64,000 nt of DNA from contig AP025040.1 in the NCBI GenBank assembly GCA_036186865.1, forward strand, positions 17,521,490 through 17,585,489. The letters are read 5' to 3'. Source of the DNA: Eustoma russellianum (taxonomy: Eukaryota > Streptophyta > Magnoliopsida > Gentianales > Gentianaceae). The notes beneath the pieces are model-generated. The model ran no database searches, was not told where the DNA came from, and worked only from the letters and a program-made list of their open reading frames with translations. Of this stretch, positions 22,747-33,570 are shown one piece after another. The position numbers were made by a program, and so were the translations under genes. Each line of letters opens with the position of its first letter. Within the stretch, counting starts at the first letter, position 1.

Positions 22747-24524
22747 TATTGCTGAAAAGCAAACAAGAAACGGACTTAAATACACAACACGTGTAATCTT
22801 TAAACTGCATAAAAAACAAATATCAAAATAGAACCCCGATTCCATCTACCAATTGTCTCCCAATATTGGGGCTCTTTGGAGTCATCCCAATACCTTCTAA
22901 CAATTGGGTGTAGTGGTCAATATGACGGCTCTCCAAGCACGGGTTAACCACCTTCCTTTGGGCCGATGAGTTAACCTATGCATTTAAAGCTTCGCCGCCG
23001 GCCCTATTTGGGTCCACTACCATGCTCATATGTGTTTTCAACAATCACACCTTCTTTTGGGCCGGTCAATGATTGCCTCCAACACATACATGCCCTTCAC
23101 GATCATAACAAATATAGTGGCGATGATATGATTGCCGCACTTTAAGGAGATCATATTAAAGCCTTACATTTGCTAAGTCGCGTAACTTTATGGTTCTACA
23201 TGATCCGCAGTTTACTGACTGACCCTTTTGCACGTACCGTGCATACTTAGCACCAACATCCGTTTTGTTTTACTTAAACCAATTTGAACTAGCTTGATTC
23301 CCTTTACGGCTCAAATAAGAACCACCTTGAACCAAGCTCGATTCTCCTTACGGTTTAAGAAAACAATATCTTCATCAATTAATTTAGCAAGTGATATAAC
23401 CTTATGATGGGTCACATTGAGTGTGAAGTGAACCGATTCAGTAATACCCACTTGCCATAAGGGTGTATTACCATTCCACATAATTTCCAGGCCACTGGTG
23501 GAGTCACAATGGTCTCACTTAAGAACCGGCTTTCTTAGACAAAACTATGTGTACGGTGTTTTTTATCACAACTCAATGAGTCATCTATCACGAGTATAAA
23601 CCGCATTGATTGATAAGTGCTGGTTAATTCAGTCAGCTTAGCCCATCGAATTAACTTGGTTGAACTCGGTCAAACCGGGTCAAGCAAGATTCGGATCCTT
23701 ATTGGGTTAAGTTCCTTAACTTTATTTGTTTATTTGTTAACATGCATAAACATAAGGCATAAATAAATAAATAAACAAATAACTGCATGCATATAAACAT
23801 AATAATGCAATAACCGGAAATTAAACTTAACACTTGCTTATTATTATTTTGGATTTCTTTAAAATATTAATAATAACAAGAATTTATTATTATTATTATT
23901 ACTATTTTCCTTAATAAACTTTAAATAATAACAATAATAATCAAATTTATTATCATTATTATTTACTTTATTTCCTTTAAAAGAAATTTAAAATAATAAT
24001 AATAATAATTACTTATTATTATTACTATTTTCCTTTAATAATAACAACGATAATAGTTAAATTATCATCATCATTATTATTATTTTCTTTAAAAAAGAAA
24101 ATTTAAAATAATAATAATAATAACAATTTATTATTATTACTATTTTCTTTAAAAGAAACTTTAAAATAATAATAATAATAAAATAATTATTATTTACTTT
24201 ATCCAAAACAATAACAATAAATCAATTAAAAAACTGAAATTAAAAAAAAATTAAAGGGGTAGGGGCACGGGTCGGGTTGGGCAGAACCCGCCCGCCCCAA
24301 TTGAAATAACCAGCCTTTTTTTAATTCTGCAACTGAATTGGGCCGAAGCCCTTCTGAACCGAATTAGGGCCGAATCTGAAAACCCATCTGAAACCTTTTT
24401 TTGGTTTAAATAGCCATTTGGGCCGAAGCCCTTTTTGTTGCAGGGTTGGACTGGCCGAAGCTGAATTGCCAGCCCAATCCCAAGACAGCCCGCCAGCGCA
24501 GGAGCAAAAAATGCTACAGAATTG

Positions 24525-24600
24525 TCGCTAGGATGAGTCGAACCCGTGATCTCCTTCTTTCTATCTCAGGAACTGGCCACTAGGCCAGCAGCCTTGATTG
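24525..24600 (-). other. tRNA-like module 1 in the leader of element D
   Basis: The minus strand shows an A-box-like TGGCCTAGTGGCCAG and, about 35 bp later, a B-box-like GGGTTCGACTC. Spacing and sequence resemble a tRNA-derived pol III promoter. No complete cloverleaf is apparent and a tRNA gene is not claimed. Confidence 0.5.
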
Positions 24601-24689
24601 CTGTATTGAAGGAGGTTTTATCTTTATTTAAATTTGATTACAATTTCCAGGAAAAACCCAAAATTCTCAGAAGGAGGTTCGACCTCGGT

Positions 24690-24790
24690 ACCTCTCTGAG
24701 GCTGTAGTACCAAAAATTTCGCACATGGCGGGATTGAATCTGAGACATCTTTCAGCAATTCCCAGACGCTGGCCACCAGACCAGCGCTAT
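24690..24790 (-). other. tRNA-like module 2 in the leader of element D
   Basis: The minus strand reads TGGTCTGGTGGCCAGCG (A-box-like), then CAGATTCAATCCCGCC (B-box-like) with similar spacing to module 1. The two modules look related to each other. Confidence 0.5.
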
Positions 24791-24947
24791 TTCGCGTCAA
24801 AAATTGGGGAAAGCTTTATTTTAAAACAAAAACAGAAACTTTTCTTCCACCAAACTTTATTCCGGAAAAAACGTTTTTGACCCGAAAAATTGCAGTTTTT
24901 CCGAACGTGAATAGATGAACAGAATAAACAGTAGACTCGATTAGGCA

Positions 24948-24962
24948 TGCTCTGATACCACT
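24948..24962 (-). other. Primer binding site of element D
   Basis: The minus strand reads AGTGGTATCAGAGCATGC right after the LTR end ATCCAACA, matching the initiator Met-tRNA complement. Confidence 0.9.
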
Positions 24963-25874
24963 TGTTGGATTTAATTTAATAAACACCAGAATAGGACCGT
25001 TTCATCGAATCAATGGACAAAGTAACAAGATGCGGAAAATATACATTGATCCATTGCTGTTGTTAATCTGAACACGTACACTACAACTGCTCCGGCTGAT
25101 GAAGAATCTGGCGTGATCCAAGGATTCACGACCTCCCACCAATTGCTGATACACCCCTTGAACGGAATCAACAATTCACTGCTTTACCCGATGGAGAGGC
25201 AAGGCAGTGTGGGCTTTATAGAACAAGGTTGGTACACCCTACCTCTTTTCCCTCTCTATGGCCGAATTCTTGATGGTTTTATAGAACAAGGTTGGCACAC
25301 CCTACCTCTTTTCCCTCTCTATGGCCGAATTCTTGATGGTTTTTTGAGGAGGTGAATGCCTCCTTTATATAGAGGGAGAAAGGGGGAATCCTGATGGGCA
25401 TATTCCTTAATGGATAAAGTTTCTTTTATCCCAGATGCCTGGAATTTACTTGATGCTATATTCAAGTTATCTCTATCCATTATCAAATATTATCTAATAT
25501 TTAATAATAAATATCATTAAATACTATTTAATATTTAATTATTGTACAAATAATTATCTACTAGCCACACGTGGGTTGTCGCCCCTCGGGGACCAGATGT
25601 CGTAACTTTATGGTGGTTGCACTTTGAGCCCATCCATCGCGGTCTCTGACCATATGACTGTCTACATATTCGGGGTTTCCATTTAGACCACACTATACAT
25701 CCACGAGTATACCCGATGATCACTTAACGTGTGGATGTTTTACGTAACAATTAATATTATTACGTGACATATGTGACATATAATATTATCATACATAACG
25801 TCCACCTTATGATTAATTCGTATAAACTTTATCAACGTGCTGCGCATCACACGTATCTCGAATTAATCCCAACA
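24963..25874 (-). repeat. 5' LTR of element D
   Basis: 912 bp with perfect TGTTGG/CCAACA termini. It contains a tandem duplication of about 60 bp (25214-25338; unit around ACAAGGTTGG.ACACCCTACC) that is single in the other LTR, explaining the length difference. Confidence 0.92.
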
Positions 25875-25879
25875 TTCTT

Positions 25880-27367
25880 TAGCAGACAACTTCTATTTAG
25901 AATCTATGCATATCTGGCCAGCAGAAACAAGAAAATATTTGAAGACTTTACTTTTAATTCGCCTGATGTAATTCGTTGCATTTGTATACATGTGTATACA
26001 GTTATGCATATGTCTTTCTCCTACCTCACTCCTTAGCACTATAGTCCAGTACTGATTATAATCTTTTTGATCTTTAGTATGCACATAGCCGGTTATGTGT
26101 ATGTTGTATAGATACTTTTGGCATTCCATGTAAAGTTGCGTCCGGTAGCATGTTGCTTTGACGTATTTATTGTTTTTTTTTTGTTTTGGCTATAATGGCA
26201 GGCAGCCTGTTGCTTCGCCATCTATCGTTCATTGTACGGGTTGCACCTCCATTACAGTGCATTTTTCTGGTCAAGGTTTGCCTTGGTCAATTGGGTACAT
26301 TATTTACATCGTTTCTCAAAAAAGAATCTGTGCATATTTTCACGATAACTACATATTATTGTCAGTTCACACGTAGTTAATCGTAAAGATTCAGGACTAC
26401 ATATTTGATTAACATATTCTATATCTAATCTGTTTTATTTTATAAATAAATTAAGATATCAAGACACTTATTTTCTGCTGAATTTGTTATGTTTGTCACC
26501 CAAAGGTCAGGTGAAAGGGGAAACAAAAGTTATATATCATGATAAATGACCCCCCCCCCCCCCTCCAAATAAGAAATATGGCTAGTGGAGCGATGTATTA
26601 ATGATGTTACTGTGGAGAAATAAAAGGAAATGAATTTGTCCACAGTTGTTAACATTGATTAGCAACATACTTTGAGCTTAACTATAATTAGTGTCTATTA
26701 ATCAAAAAAGCCTTATGCATACATTCTCCTCTTGCTTTACTGCATATATGCATTCATCAATTTTGAGAAGTCCAAACACTTTACAGGTTCGTATAGTTCT
26801 TACGCTGCAATGTCGTTCGTCTGAACTGATATTCGTTGTATCTTAGGATACGTTTGTTACCTCCGGTTGGACACAGTATACCGGAGCAATTAGATTTAAG
26901 GACAAGGTCATGTACTCGTCGCGGTTTGCTTGTTGTTTCTGTTTACACGAACACGCGGTATATAATTTTCCTAACAGTTACAGCCATATGTCCAATCCTT
27001 TTGTTACATAAGCATGTAGATAGTACATATCTTACCCTACGAGATAAGGTAGAAAAAGGTGTGATTTTCTATAGCTATTAGAGATCTTCTACTTTTCACT
27101 CAAAAATATAGTTGTTTTCTCTCAAATATATCTGAGATAGTACTCATCCAGATTTTGTTGACCAATTAAAAGAGAGACTTAGTCAAAAAGTATGTAGCAC
27201 AAAAAAAGGGAACATGGTTGATCATTTGAACTAGAGGAATACATGATTTAAAAGCTAGAAAAGACGTCCATGTGAGATATTAGGACCTCATGTACATGGG
27301 TAGCTAGTTGTGATCAACATTCTTACAGCTAAAATGCACCATCTTTGGACTTTTCGGACAATTTTTT
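25880..27367. other. No gene recognised
   Basis: Intergenic sequence without recognisable domains or repeats shared with the rest of the window. It includes a poly-C run near 26549-26562. Short ORFs (for example 26158-26376 and 26836-27081) have no identifiable features. Confidence 0.5.
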
Positions 27368-27778
27368 TGTAAAAGTATGAATGAAAGTCGTATTTATTGA
27401 TCGTATTGTAGTACAATAGGTCTTATTTATACTTATATTTTACATACTATCTATGGTATCTTTTATTTCAATAAATATACAAAGATATGATATGATACGA
27501 TTTGATTCTGGACAAAGTTGTTATAATCCAATCATATCTAAGATTTGATCCTACTTTCCAAATTCTGATACCATGTAAAAATATAATTTCAGGAATGAAA
27601 GTCGAATTTCATTGATTGTTATATAGTACAATAGGTCCTATTTATAGTTAAGTCTTACACACTATCTATGGTATCTTTGATTACAATAAGTACACAAGAA
27701 TATGATGTGATAGGATTTGGTTCTAAACCTAAGTTGTTAGGATCCAATCATATCTTAGGTTTGATTTTAACTCAGACA
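27368..27778 (-). mobile_element. TRIM-like element: two ~200-bp terminal repeats around a primer site
   Basis: 27368-27550 and 27575-27778 are diverged direct repeats, sharing GAATGAAAGTCG, TAGTACAATAGGTC, ACTATCTATGGTATCTTT and CCAATCATATCT. Between them the minus strand reads TACATGGTATCAGAATTTGG, a Met-tRNA-type primer site directly after a repeat ending TTTTTACA. There is almost no internal sequence, so this is a terminal-repeat-in-miniature element or an internally deleted one. A target duplication is not evident. Confidence 0.6.
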
Positions 27779-28440
27779 CTGCGAACTAATATTGCATGGA
27801 GTGGTTGTGAGTTGGTTTCATGACACATCCATATTCTGATTACAAAACAATACAGTGAATTCACTCATGTGTGTGAGTGCAAAATGTAGAGTTGTGTATA
27901 TGTGCCACATACAACAGCGTTTGCATTCTTTTCCCCTTTTAACTTCAAGCAGAGCACCAACAACAACACTACTCTATTGGGTTAAAAGCTTCCATCTATG
28001 ACGAAGTATAGAAGGGTTAGATGTACACAACCATATCAATGTGTTAGAAACTCGTAGATGTTGTTTTTCGATTATCTATAACCCTTTTAATTTCAATGAT
28101 TCAAATCAATTAAGCAAAGTTAGTTATATCAGTTTTAAATAAATTTCATCTTTTTTTTCGACGGCAGTTATATTCTGTTACATGCGATAAAAACAGTATA
28201 ACAACATACGAACTAATAGAAAAGAGTACCATTTTTTTTTACACAACCTATAACATACACGATGTTGTAGACATGTAACTAATGTAAAAAAAAAACTAAT
28301 TTTTTTTGTACAACTAAATCTGTAACGAAACAGTAGAAAGGCCCTATAAGACAAAATAAAATTTCCTTGGTGAGAGTTTTCCGTATAATGCTAGTGCTAG
28401 AAATGTCCTGATTCCTCAACCCCCTCCTCCGGGCCTTTCA
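27779..28440. other. Upstream region of MIR157; no gene recognised
   Basis: AT-rich intergenic DNA with poly-T/poly-A stretches. No repeat family match was found in the window. It would include the promoter of the downstream microRNA gene. Confidence 0.45.
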
Positions 28441-28447
28441 TGCTTTC

Positions 28448-28458
28448 CTATTTATAGG
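28448..28458 (+). promoter_or_regulatory. Putative TATA box of the MIR157 gene
   Basis: CTATTTATAGG lies about 220 bp upstream of the hairpin, a usual distance for a plant pri-miRNA. This is inferred from position and sequence only. Confidence 0.4.
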
Positions 28459-28654
28459 TGCATAGTTCTAGGAAGACCTATGACACAGAGGTCACTTCTA
28501 ACCCCAAAACTTGATGTCTTTCTCTATCTTTCTTCTTCTGCTGTTCCTTTTGTGCTCTTTATTCTCTTGTTAGAGTAACAGTAATTAGAGCAATTTGTTC
28601 TGTGATTTGAGGCATAGTTTCTACAGAGAAAAATGGAATAGGGGGAATAAGGAA

Positions 28655-28803
28655 AGAAGAGGGATTAAATGATATTGTTGACAGAAGATAGAGAGCACAG
28701 ATGATGAGTTGCATTAATTTGGAAGAGGTCTGCATCTCACTCCTTTGTGCTCTCTATGCTTCTGTCATCACTTTCACCTCTTCCATCCGAATCCCTCTTT
28801 TCC
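28655..28803 (+). ncRNA. MIR157: MIR157 (miR156 family) precursor hairpin
   Basis: The 5' arm at 28678-28698 is a 21-mer beginning TTGACAGAAGATAG and ending AGAGCAC, the known miR157 mature form. The 3' arm at 28749-28770, GCTCTCTATGC..CTGTCATCA, matches known miR156/157 star strands and pairs with the mature strand with a single-base bulge. The loop between the arms is about 50 nt. The stem extends further: AGAGGGATT at 28658-28666 pairs with AATCCCTCT near 28791. miR157 guides AGO1 to cleave or repress SPL transcription-factor mRNAs and controls the juvenile-to-adult transition. This is the only host gene I can identify with confidence. The pri-miRNA ends and any introns are not determined. 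Confidence 0.93.
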
Positions 28804-29391
28804 TCTTGAGTTTTGTTGCTACTCTCTTCGTCCACATAGTAGAATTAACAAAACTCAAGAAAGCATTTTTCTGCTCGTGAATTTTATTTAGTCTTTTTTT
28901 TGTAACTGTTCTTCATGTTGACATCAAAATTTTCCTGTGAAATTCTTCTTGTTTTCCTTTCTTTTCTTCTCCACATATATTCAGCTGGGAGAATCAGTGT
29001 TCATTAGCTGTCAAGAACAAAAAATAAGAAATTATTTTTCGCTGGACATCTCCACCGATGTCTTTTTAGGCAATCAAAGGGAAGTCTTTTGCTTTTTCTT
29101 TCTCCTCCAACTTTGGATGCTGAGGCTGTGTGTTTATCTTCATCGTATGATGCCTTAATTAGTGTATTCTTCATCGTATGATGCCTTAATCAGTGTATTC
29201 TTGTTCAGTATTGATGTATTAATACTTAACTTTTCAGTTATTCTATTGTGTCATAACGTGTTGGAGTTTCCTCTGGTCGTGATGCAGGAAGTGTCAAGTG
29301 TTTCAAGACGATCAAATCATGCACATAATTAAGTCAAAATTGATATAGAATTCTTGTAAGGTCTAGGCACTAACTGTCACGCCTTTGTGAT
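28804..29391 (+). other. Downstream of MIR157; possible pri-miRNA continuation
   Basis: Non-repetitive, T-rich. It contains a short tandem duplication near 29135-29200 (TTCATCGTATGATGCCTTAAT twice). The plus-strand ORF at 28937-29158 has no recognisable domain. Confidence 0.35.
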
Positions 29392-29632
29392 TTGGAAACA
29401 AAGGGGTTCTGGTGCACTAGGCTCCCGTGTTTTCGTTCTGTCTGGAGAGGGGTCAGATCGCTTTGAGATTCGATATACGCAGACCTGATCACTTTACGAT
29501 CCGGTGTACGTAGCATTACCATACACTTTATGCAAGAAGCGGTCTCCGCAGCTCGAACACGTGACCTTAATGTCACAAAGCATTAACCTTACACTTGATT
29601 CAAGGCACGGCCTCTCTCAGTTGGAAACAAAG
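29392..29632 (-). mobile_element. Au-SINE-like element with 12-bp target duplication
   Basis: TTGGAAACAAAG at 29392-29403 and 29621-29632 flanks a 217-bp body (29404-29620). The plus strand reads GGTGCACTAGGCTCCCG, later CCGGTGTACGTAGCATTACC, then AAGCGGTCTCCGCAGCTCGAAC and GTGACCTTA, the reverse of an Au-SINE head with its B box. A GATCGCTTTGAGATTCG-like unit is duplicated internally (near 29456 and 29488). Confidence 0.8.
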
Positions 29633-30373
29633 AAACCTATGACTTGCTCTAGGTTGTTAGTAAAGGGTGTTGGATTGGATTGTACGAGTTGCATCTCCTT
29701 ATGATGCTTTGATCTTCAGTTAATATAATTTAAAACCTTTTTCTTGATATTGATCTGAATCTTTTGCAGAACTGTCCAAGGACATAATCCAGGAAGAGAG
29801 AAAACTTTTCCAAGTTGGATCGATGTTTCTACAAAGCCTCATGGCAAAGGAACTGTTCTTTAATAAGTGAAAGGCTAATCCAGCCACTATTGTTCCAATT
29901 TTGGATTTTTAACTTCTATAATCAAAAGGGCTGCTAAAATCAATCATATAAAGAGGTGATCTTTTCTCCTGTTTTCCACTTCAACACTCAGTCTTATAAA
30001 TTTAACTCTTTCTATTTAAAGGGTTTCTTCTCAATTTTGGCATATGCAAACGGGTTATTAGGTTGATTCTGTGTAAGGATTACATTTATTAACATTTAAC
30101 ACATGATGTCAGGACTTGATATGTTCGAGTGAAGGGTATCTTTATATCTGGGTGCAGTCAGCAGTGCAAGTTGGCCACGTGGATTTGAAGATTTTCAGTG
30201 GTATGCTCTTAGAGGAATGAGCGAGTTCAGTGAAGACTGGGCCTCGTCATTTCTAAAGTGTACAAGGAATTTTACGGTAGTAGTTCTCTTTTGTACATTT
30301 TGAGTTTTTGTTTGGTGAATAAGAACAGTCCTAGCATAGCTTTTGATGTCGTTAGGATATACTAGTTATTGTT
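29633..30373. other. No gene recognised
   Basis: Unique-looking sequence between the SINE and the solo LTR. CTTTTGCAG near 29761 and GTGATGCAG near 29280 could be 3' splice sites of a longer pri-miRNA transcript, but this is not demonstrable from sequence alone. A phrase AGCTTTTGATGTCGTTAGGATATACT near 30338-30363 recurs near 57706. Confidence 0.35.
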
Positions 30374-31865
30374 GTTGTTGTTAGGTCCCTTAAAACACAT
30401 TAGAAGGAGGGTTGAATAGTGTGTTCACCAAGTATGAATATTTTTCGGATATTTTTCGATAGTGAGAACAAATCTATAATTGGATGTGTTGTTTGAAAAT
30501 AAATAAACTTGCGGAAGCGTAAAGAACGCGAGATGTATAGAGGTTGAAGTCAAAGACGCTACTCCTCTACCTTATTGGTTTTTCACAAGAAGGATTTTGA
30601 ATAGGGAATTATTATTTCTTTTTAAGGAAACAACAATCAAAAACGAAAATACAAAGAGTGTAAAAACTAAGCCACACTCCTAAACCACAACCAAGAAATA
30701 CCAACCCCTTGAAGTCTAGCCTCCAAAGAACTTCCTTGCTCCTCAAAGAATTCTTGTTGGGAGTATGATGCACCACTACACCATCAACTAACCCTCCAAG
30801 ACTTGGATTTCTTCAAACAAAAAACATCCTTGCTTCTTGACCAACAATCTACACCTTGCTCTTCACAATCTTCACTTAAGAAGAAGACTCTTCTTTTTTA
30901 CAAATCACAACTCTCACAGATTAAGTAAAATATATAATGATACATCTATTTTGAGAGCAAAAGATTTAGAGAAACTTGAGAGCTTGTAGGGAGAAAGTTG
31001 CTGAATGAAAAGTGATGAAAACCCTTGTTTATCACTTCCTAGCTGTTGAGACGCTTGCAGGAGAAAATAATGAGTTTTGTCTCTTCTGATGACGTGTCCT
31101 CTTCTATTGAAATCATCTCTTGGATGAATACAAACTTCTTGAGGAAGCTTCTTCTTGAAAGCTTAAAGAGGAAAGAGGGCATTCTCCAAAGTGGGAGTGG
31201 AACCTATGATGTTTCATTAAAAAGGGAGGGTACAAATGTCAAGTAGCCACAAGAAAGTGCAGCATAAAACATTTGTAACGTTGAGTCACATGAAGCGCGT
31301 GATGTGATTTATGAACATAAGTTCAATGTGACATGGAGTGCCTAAAGTGTGTTTGAACTGGCGTTCAATGTGACATGAAGCGCCTTAAGTGAATAAGGGA
31401 TATTTGTTCAATGTTACATGAAGCGCCTCTTGTGGGCAACAGAACTCGTTCGAAGCCACATGAAGCGTCTGATCTCAGCCTTCATACTTGTTCGAAGTAA
31501 TTTTGAGTTTTGTCAAAAGTAACTTGCTATTTGTGCCCATTTCGGGGGGAGGGGGGGAAATAGCCACATTTGACTTTGACACATACATGAAGTGCCTATT
31601 AAGGCGTTCAAAGTGTGATGTTACACAGTTTGTCACAGGAGGCGCCTTATCTAGGCGTTCGAAGCGTTCTGGTTTCCAAACACTTCACATGAAGCGCCTC
31701 ATCTAGTCGTTCGAAGTGTTCTGGATTCCAGCCACTTCAAATGAAGCGCCTTATGCAGGCATTTGAAGTGTTCTGGTCTCCAAACGTTTCACATGAGGCG
31801 CCTTTTCTAGCGTTTCAAGTGTCAATTGTACACATCATCAAAACTTAACATATTTTAACAGTTGT
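30374..31865 (-). repeat. Sirevirus-type solo LTR with 5-bp target duplication
   Basis: The body 30379-31860 (1482 bp) is the reverse complement of the LTRs of elements A and B: plus-strand start TGTTAGGTCCCTTA, end CTTAACATATTTTAACA. GTTGT flanks it at 30374-30378 and 31861-31865. There is no internal domain, so it arose by LTR-LTR recombination. The GCGCC/TTCGAA palindromic array occupies about 31265-31830. It lies 1.6 kb downstream of the MIR157 hairpin. Confidence 0.92.
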
Positions 31866-32191
31866 TGTTTGATGAACAAGAGCAGAAGGAAGCTAGTTTG
31901 AATCCTGTTTTTGGATATCTGAATTGGTCAATGGCACATGAACTATTAGATAACTTGTGAAAACCTTGCGGTTAACAAATATGCGTATTTGCTCACAAAA
32001 ATTATCTCGTTTAGCTATATATATTTTCTTTTTATGGCTTTAGAAGTGTTTTCATTGGGAATTTGAAGTTTTGATTGGCTTTTATTTCCCCTGCAGTGTG
32101 TTGTATGCCTGCAGATAGGGAGCTGAACTTAAAGGAAGGAAGCAAAAGATGAGGAATGATTGATGTGGGTCCTTTGCCTGCTGGATTAAGC
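31866..32191. other. No gene recognised
   Basis: Short unique-looking interval between the solo LTR and SINE copy 2. Nothing identifiable. Confidence 0.4.
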
Positions 32192-32481
32192 AATGGGATC
32201 TATATGGCAAAAGGTTGAACCCTAACTCAAAGGGTCCCACTGTCTCAGTCCCAAGAAGCTGCGTAGAGGATGTAAATCACGAGTCCAGTGACCTCCTAGA
32301 TTGGGTGAGATCTTACACAGTTACCCACACAAGATGTTCCCCCACAAACTAGGCTTTTGGCCTGGCAGCAGAGGAACACCCACACTGTACGCGTCTCTGG
32401 ATTCAAACTCATGACATTTTGTTGGCAATCCCCAACCCGAGTACCAACTAGACTATGCCCTGGAGGCAATAAGATCTATAT
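32192..32481 (-). mobile_element. tRNA-derived SINE, copy 2 (body 32206-32467)
   Basis: A 14-bp duplication (AATGGGATCTATAT at 32192-32205, AATAAGATCTATAT at 32468-32481) flanks a 262-bp body. On the minus strand the head reads CTCCAGGGCATAGTCTAG, then TTGGTACTCGGG (A box) and GAGTTTGAATCC (B box). The tail has AGGGTTCAACC. Confidence 0.8.
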
Positions 32482-32825
32482 CCTGTCCTTATACGAAATG
32501 CACACAAATAGCGTGTTGCTATAAGTCTATTTTTTTCCCATAAACTTTTTATTTTAATTTTGTAGGGGATTATTAATGCGTGTTCATTTCTCCATGCTGA
32601 ACTGAATTAAGTACTGCCTTGGTTTCACTAGCAATAACGTCTCTACTGAAATAGAGAAAGAAAGAATTGTGTTGCTTGTAAAGTTTAAGATGAGGACTAA
32701 TTCAAAAGCAGGAGATCAAATCACAAAACATTTAAGAGTACAAGTAAATTCTTTGCAAGCAGGCTTATTTCACTGTTTTTCTAATTGATACTTCAGAATT
32801 TATATTTCTAAAAATCAACCTAGAT
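32482..32825. other. No gene recognised
   Basis: AT-rich interval before the LINE tail. Nothing identifiable. Confidence 0.4.
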
Positions 32826-32995
32826 CTGGGCATGGCTAGGGTCTTCGCTCTCTCAATAGATTATTGGTCTGGAGATCTCACAGGCTCAAAAGAAAAGCTT
32901 TGAGAGCTAAGACGACTAAAATTGCCTTTGCTACAACATTTTACTACATCTGGCAAGCTAGGTCTTTGAAGGAGCATCATTTATATCTAGGGATA
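32826..32995 (+). pseudogene. LINE remnant: C-terminal zinc-binding/RT tail
   Basis: The plus-strand reading includes LKRKALRAKTTKIAFATTFY then YIWQARSLKEHH, resembling the tail of plant L1-type reverse transcriptases (zf-RVT region, pattern K..A..YYIWQARN). An in-frame TAG precedes it. No upstream RT domain is recognised, so this is only a 5'-truncated end. Confidence 0.45.
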
Positions 32996-33270
32996 TAGCA
33001 CATAAAATACGTACACATATATACATAGTTATGTATATGCTCTATCCACATTTCTTAGACATAGACGCTATATTACCAATCATATAAGATTGTTTTACAT
33101 TTCTGAGTAGTAGTGTAGGTCAACCTGTTGGCCTATGAGTAGAGCTATTGAATGGGTTGCATCCTCTTAATTTTTTGATTTTTCTGGTTAAGACATTAGC
33201 ATATTAACTAAAAAATAAATTAACCTAGAAGTATAATTTTGTTTTTGAACACAAAAGGAGAGATATTATT
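32996..33270. other. No gene recognised
   Basis: AT-rich. Could include the 3' tail of the LINE remnant. No poly-A tail or duplication was identified. Confidence 0.35.
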
Positions 33271-33273
33271 GAC

Positions 33274-33570
33274 CAATATCAGCCAAAATGGCCGAGGTTA
33301 TATGTGATGGAGGAATAATTCCCCAACTTGTGGAAGTAAAACTAGGCAAAGCAACTTGTGCTAACAAATTAGCCGGATGATTACTAATACGCTTAACATG
33401 GGTAAAAATTAATGTACATAGTCATGAATGAAATTACTTCTCACACGAATCATATCTTCCAACGGTGAAAAATCGTCTTCAACTGAAGGTGCACATCGAA
33501 GAGGAGTAATCAATCTTAAGCAATCACTTTCACAAATGAGCCGCATAAAACCCATTTGCAATCCAAGATG
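33274..33570 (-). pseudogene. RNase H-like domain, C-terminal half (split by insertion)
   Basis: The minus strand encodes GLQMGFMRLICESDCLRLIT, then a frameshift or stop near 33412, then KRISNHPANLLAQVALPSF and a TAA at about 33274. This is the second half of the plant-type RNase H fold (PF13456-like; ESD holds a catalytic Asp). It continues the fragment at 34320-34638 when the 739-bp insertion and one duplication copy are removed. The source is a LINE or a LINE-derived RNase H protein gene. Confidence 0.75.

Larger units (their letters stand above)
22747..24950 (-). other. Long leader of element D
   Basis: 2.2 kb between primer site and gag, with no supported ORF. It contains ATA/AAT microsatellite tracts (about 23860-24240) and several recurring phrases such as TTGGGCCG and CTTACGGTT (22860-23420). 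Two tRNA-like modules lie close to the primer site (separate entries). Confidence 0.75.
17651..25874 (-). mobile_element. Element D: complete but decayed copia retrotransposon (Ivana/Oryco-like)
   Basis: It is flanked by TTCTT at 17646-17650 and 25875-25879. Minus-strand order: LTR (24963-25874), primer site, long non-coding leader (22747-24950), gag, protease, integrase, RT, RNase H, polypurine tract, LTR (17651-18502). Frameshifts separate most domains. The YLQEHEFDIG linker and gag style suggest the Ivana/Oryco lineage, inferred from memory. The LTRs differ in length because of a ~60-bp duplication and carry several substitutions, so the insertion is not recent. Confidence 0.9.

Noticed and set aside
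24525..24790. Two tRNA genes in the leader of D
   Set aside because: A and B boxes are recognisable but no full cloverleaf or terminator was established, so they are reported only as tRNA-like modules.
26549..26562. Poly-C run (and a similar run near 54524)
   Set aside because: Simple homopolymer, prone to assembly error. No sign of a functional element around it.
28937..29158. 73-aa ORF downstream of MIR157 as a miRNA-encoded peptide or host gene
   Set aside because: No domain, Phe/Leu-rich from T-rich DNA, and located after the hairpin rather than near the 5' end of the transcript. Nothing supports translation.
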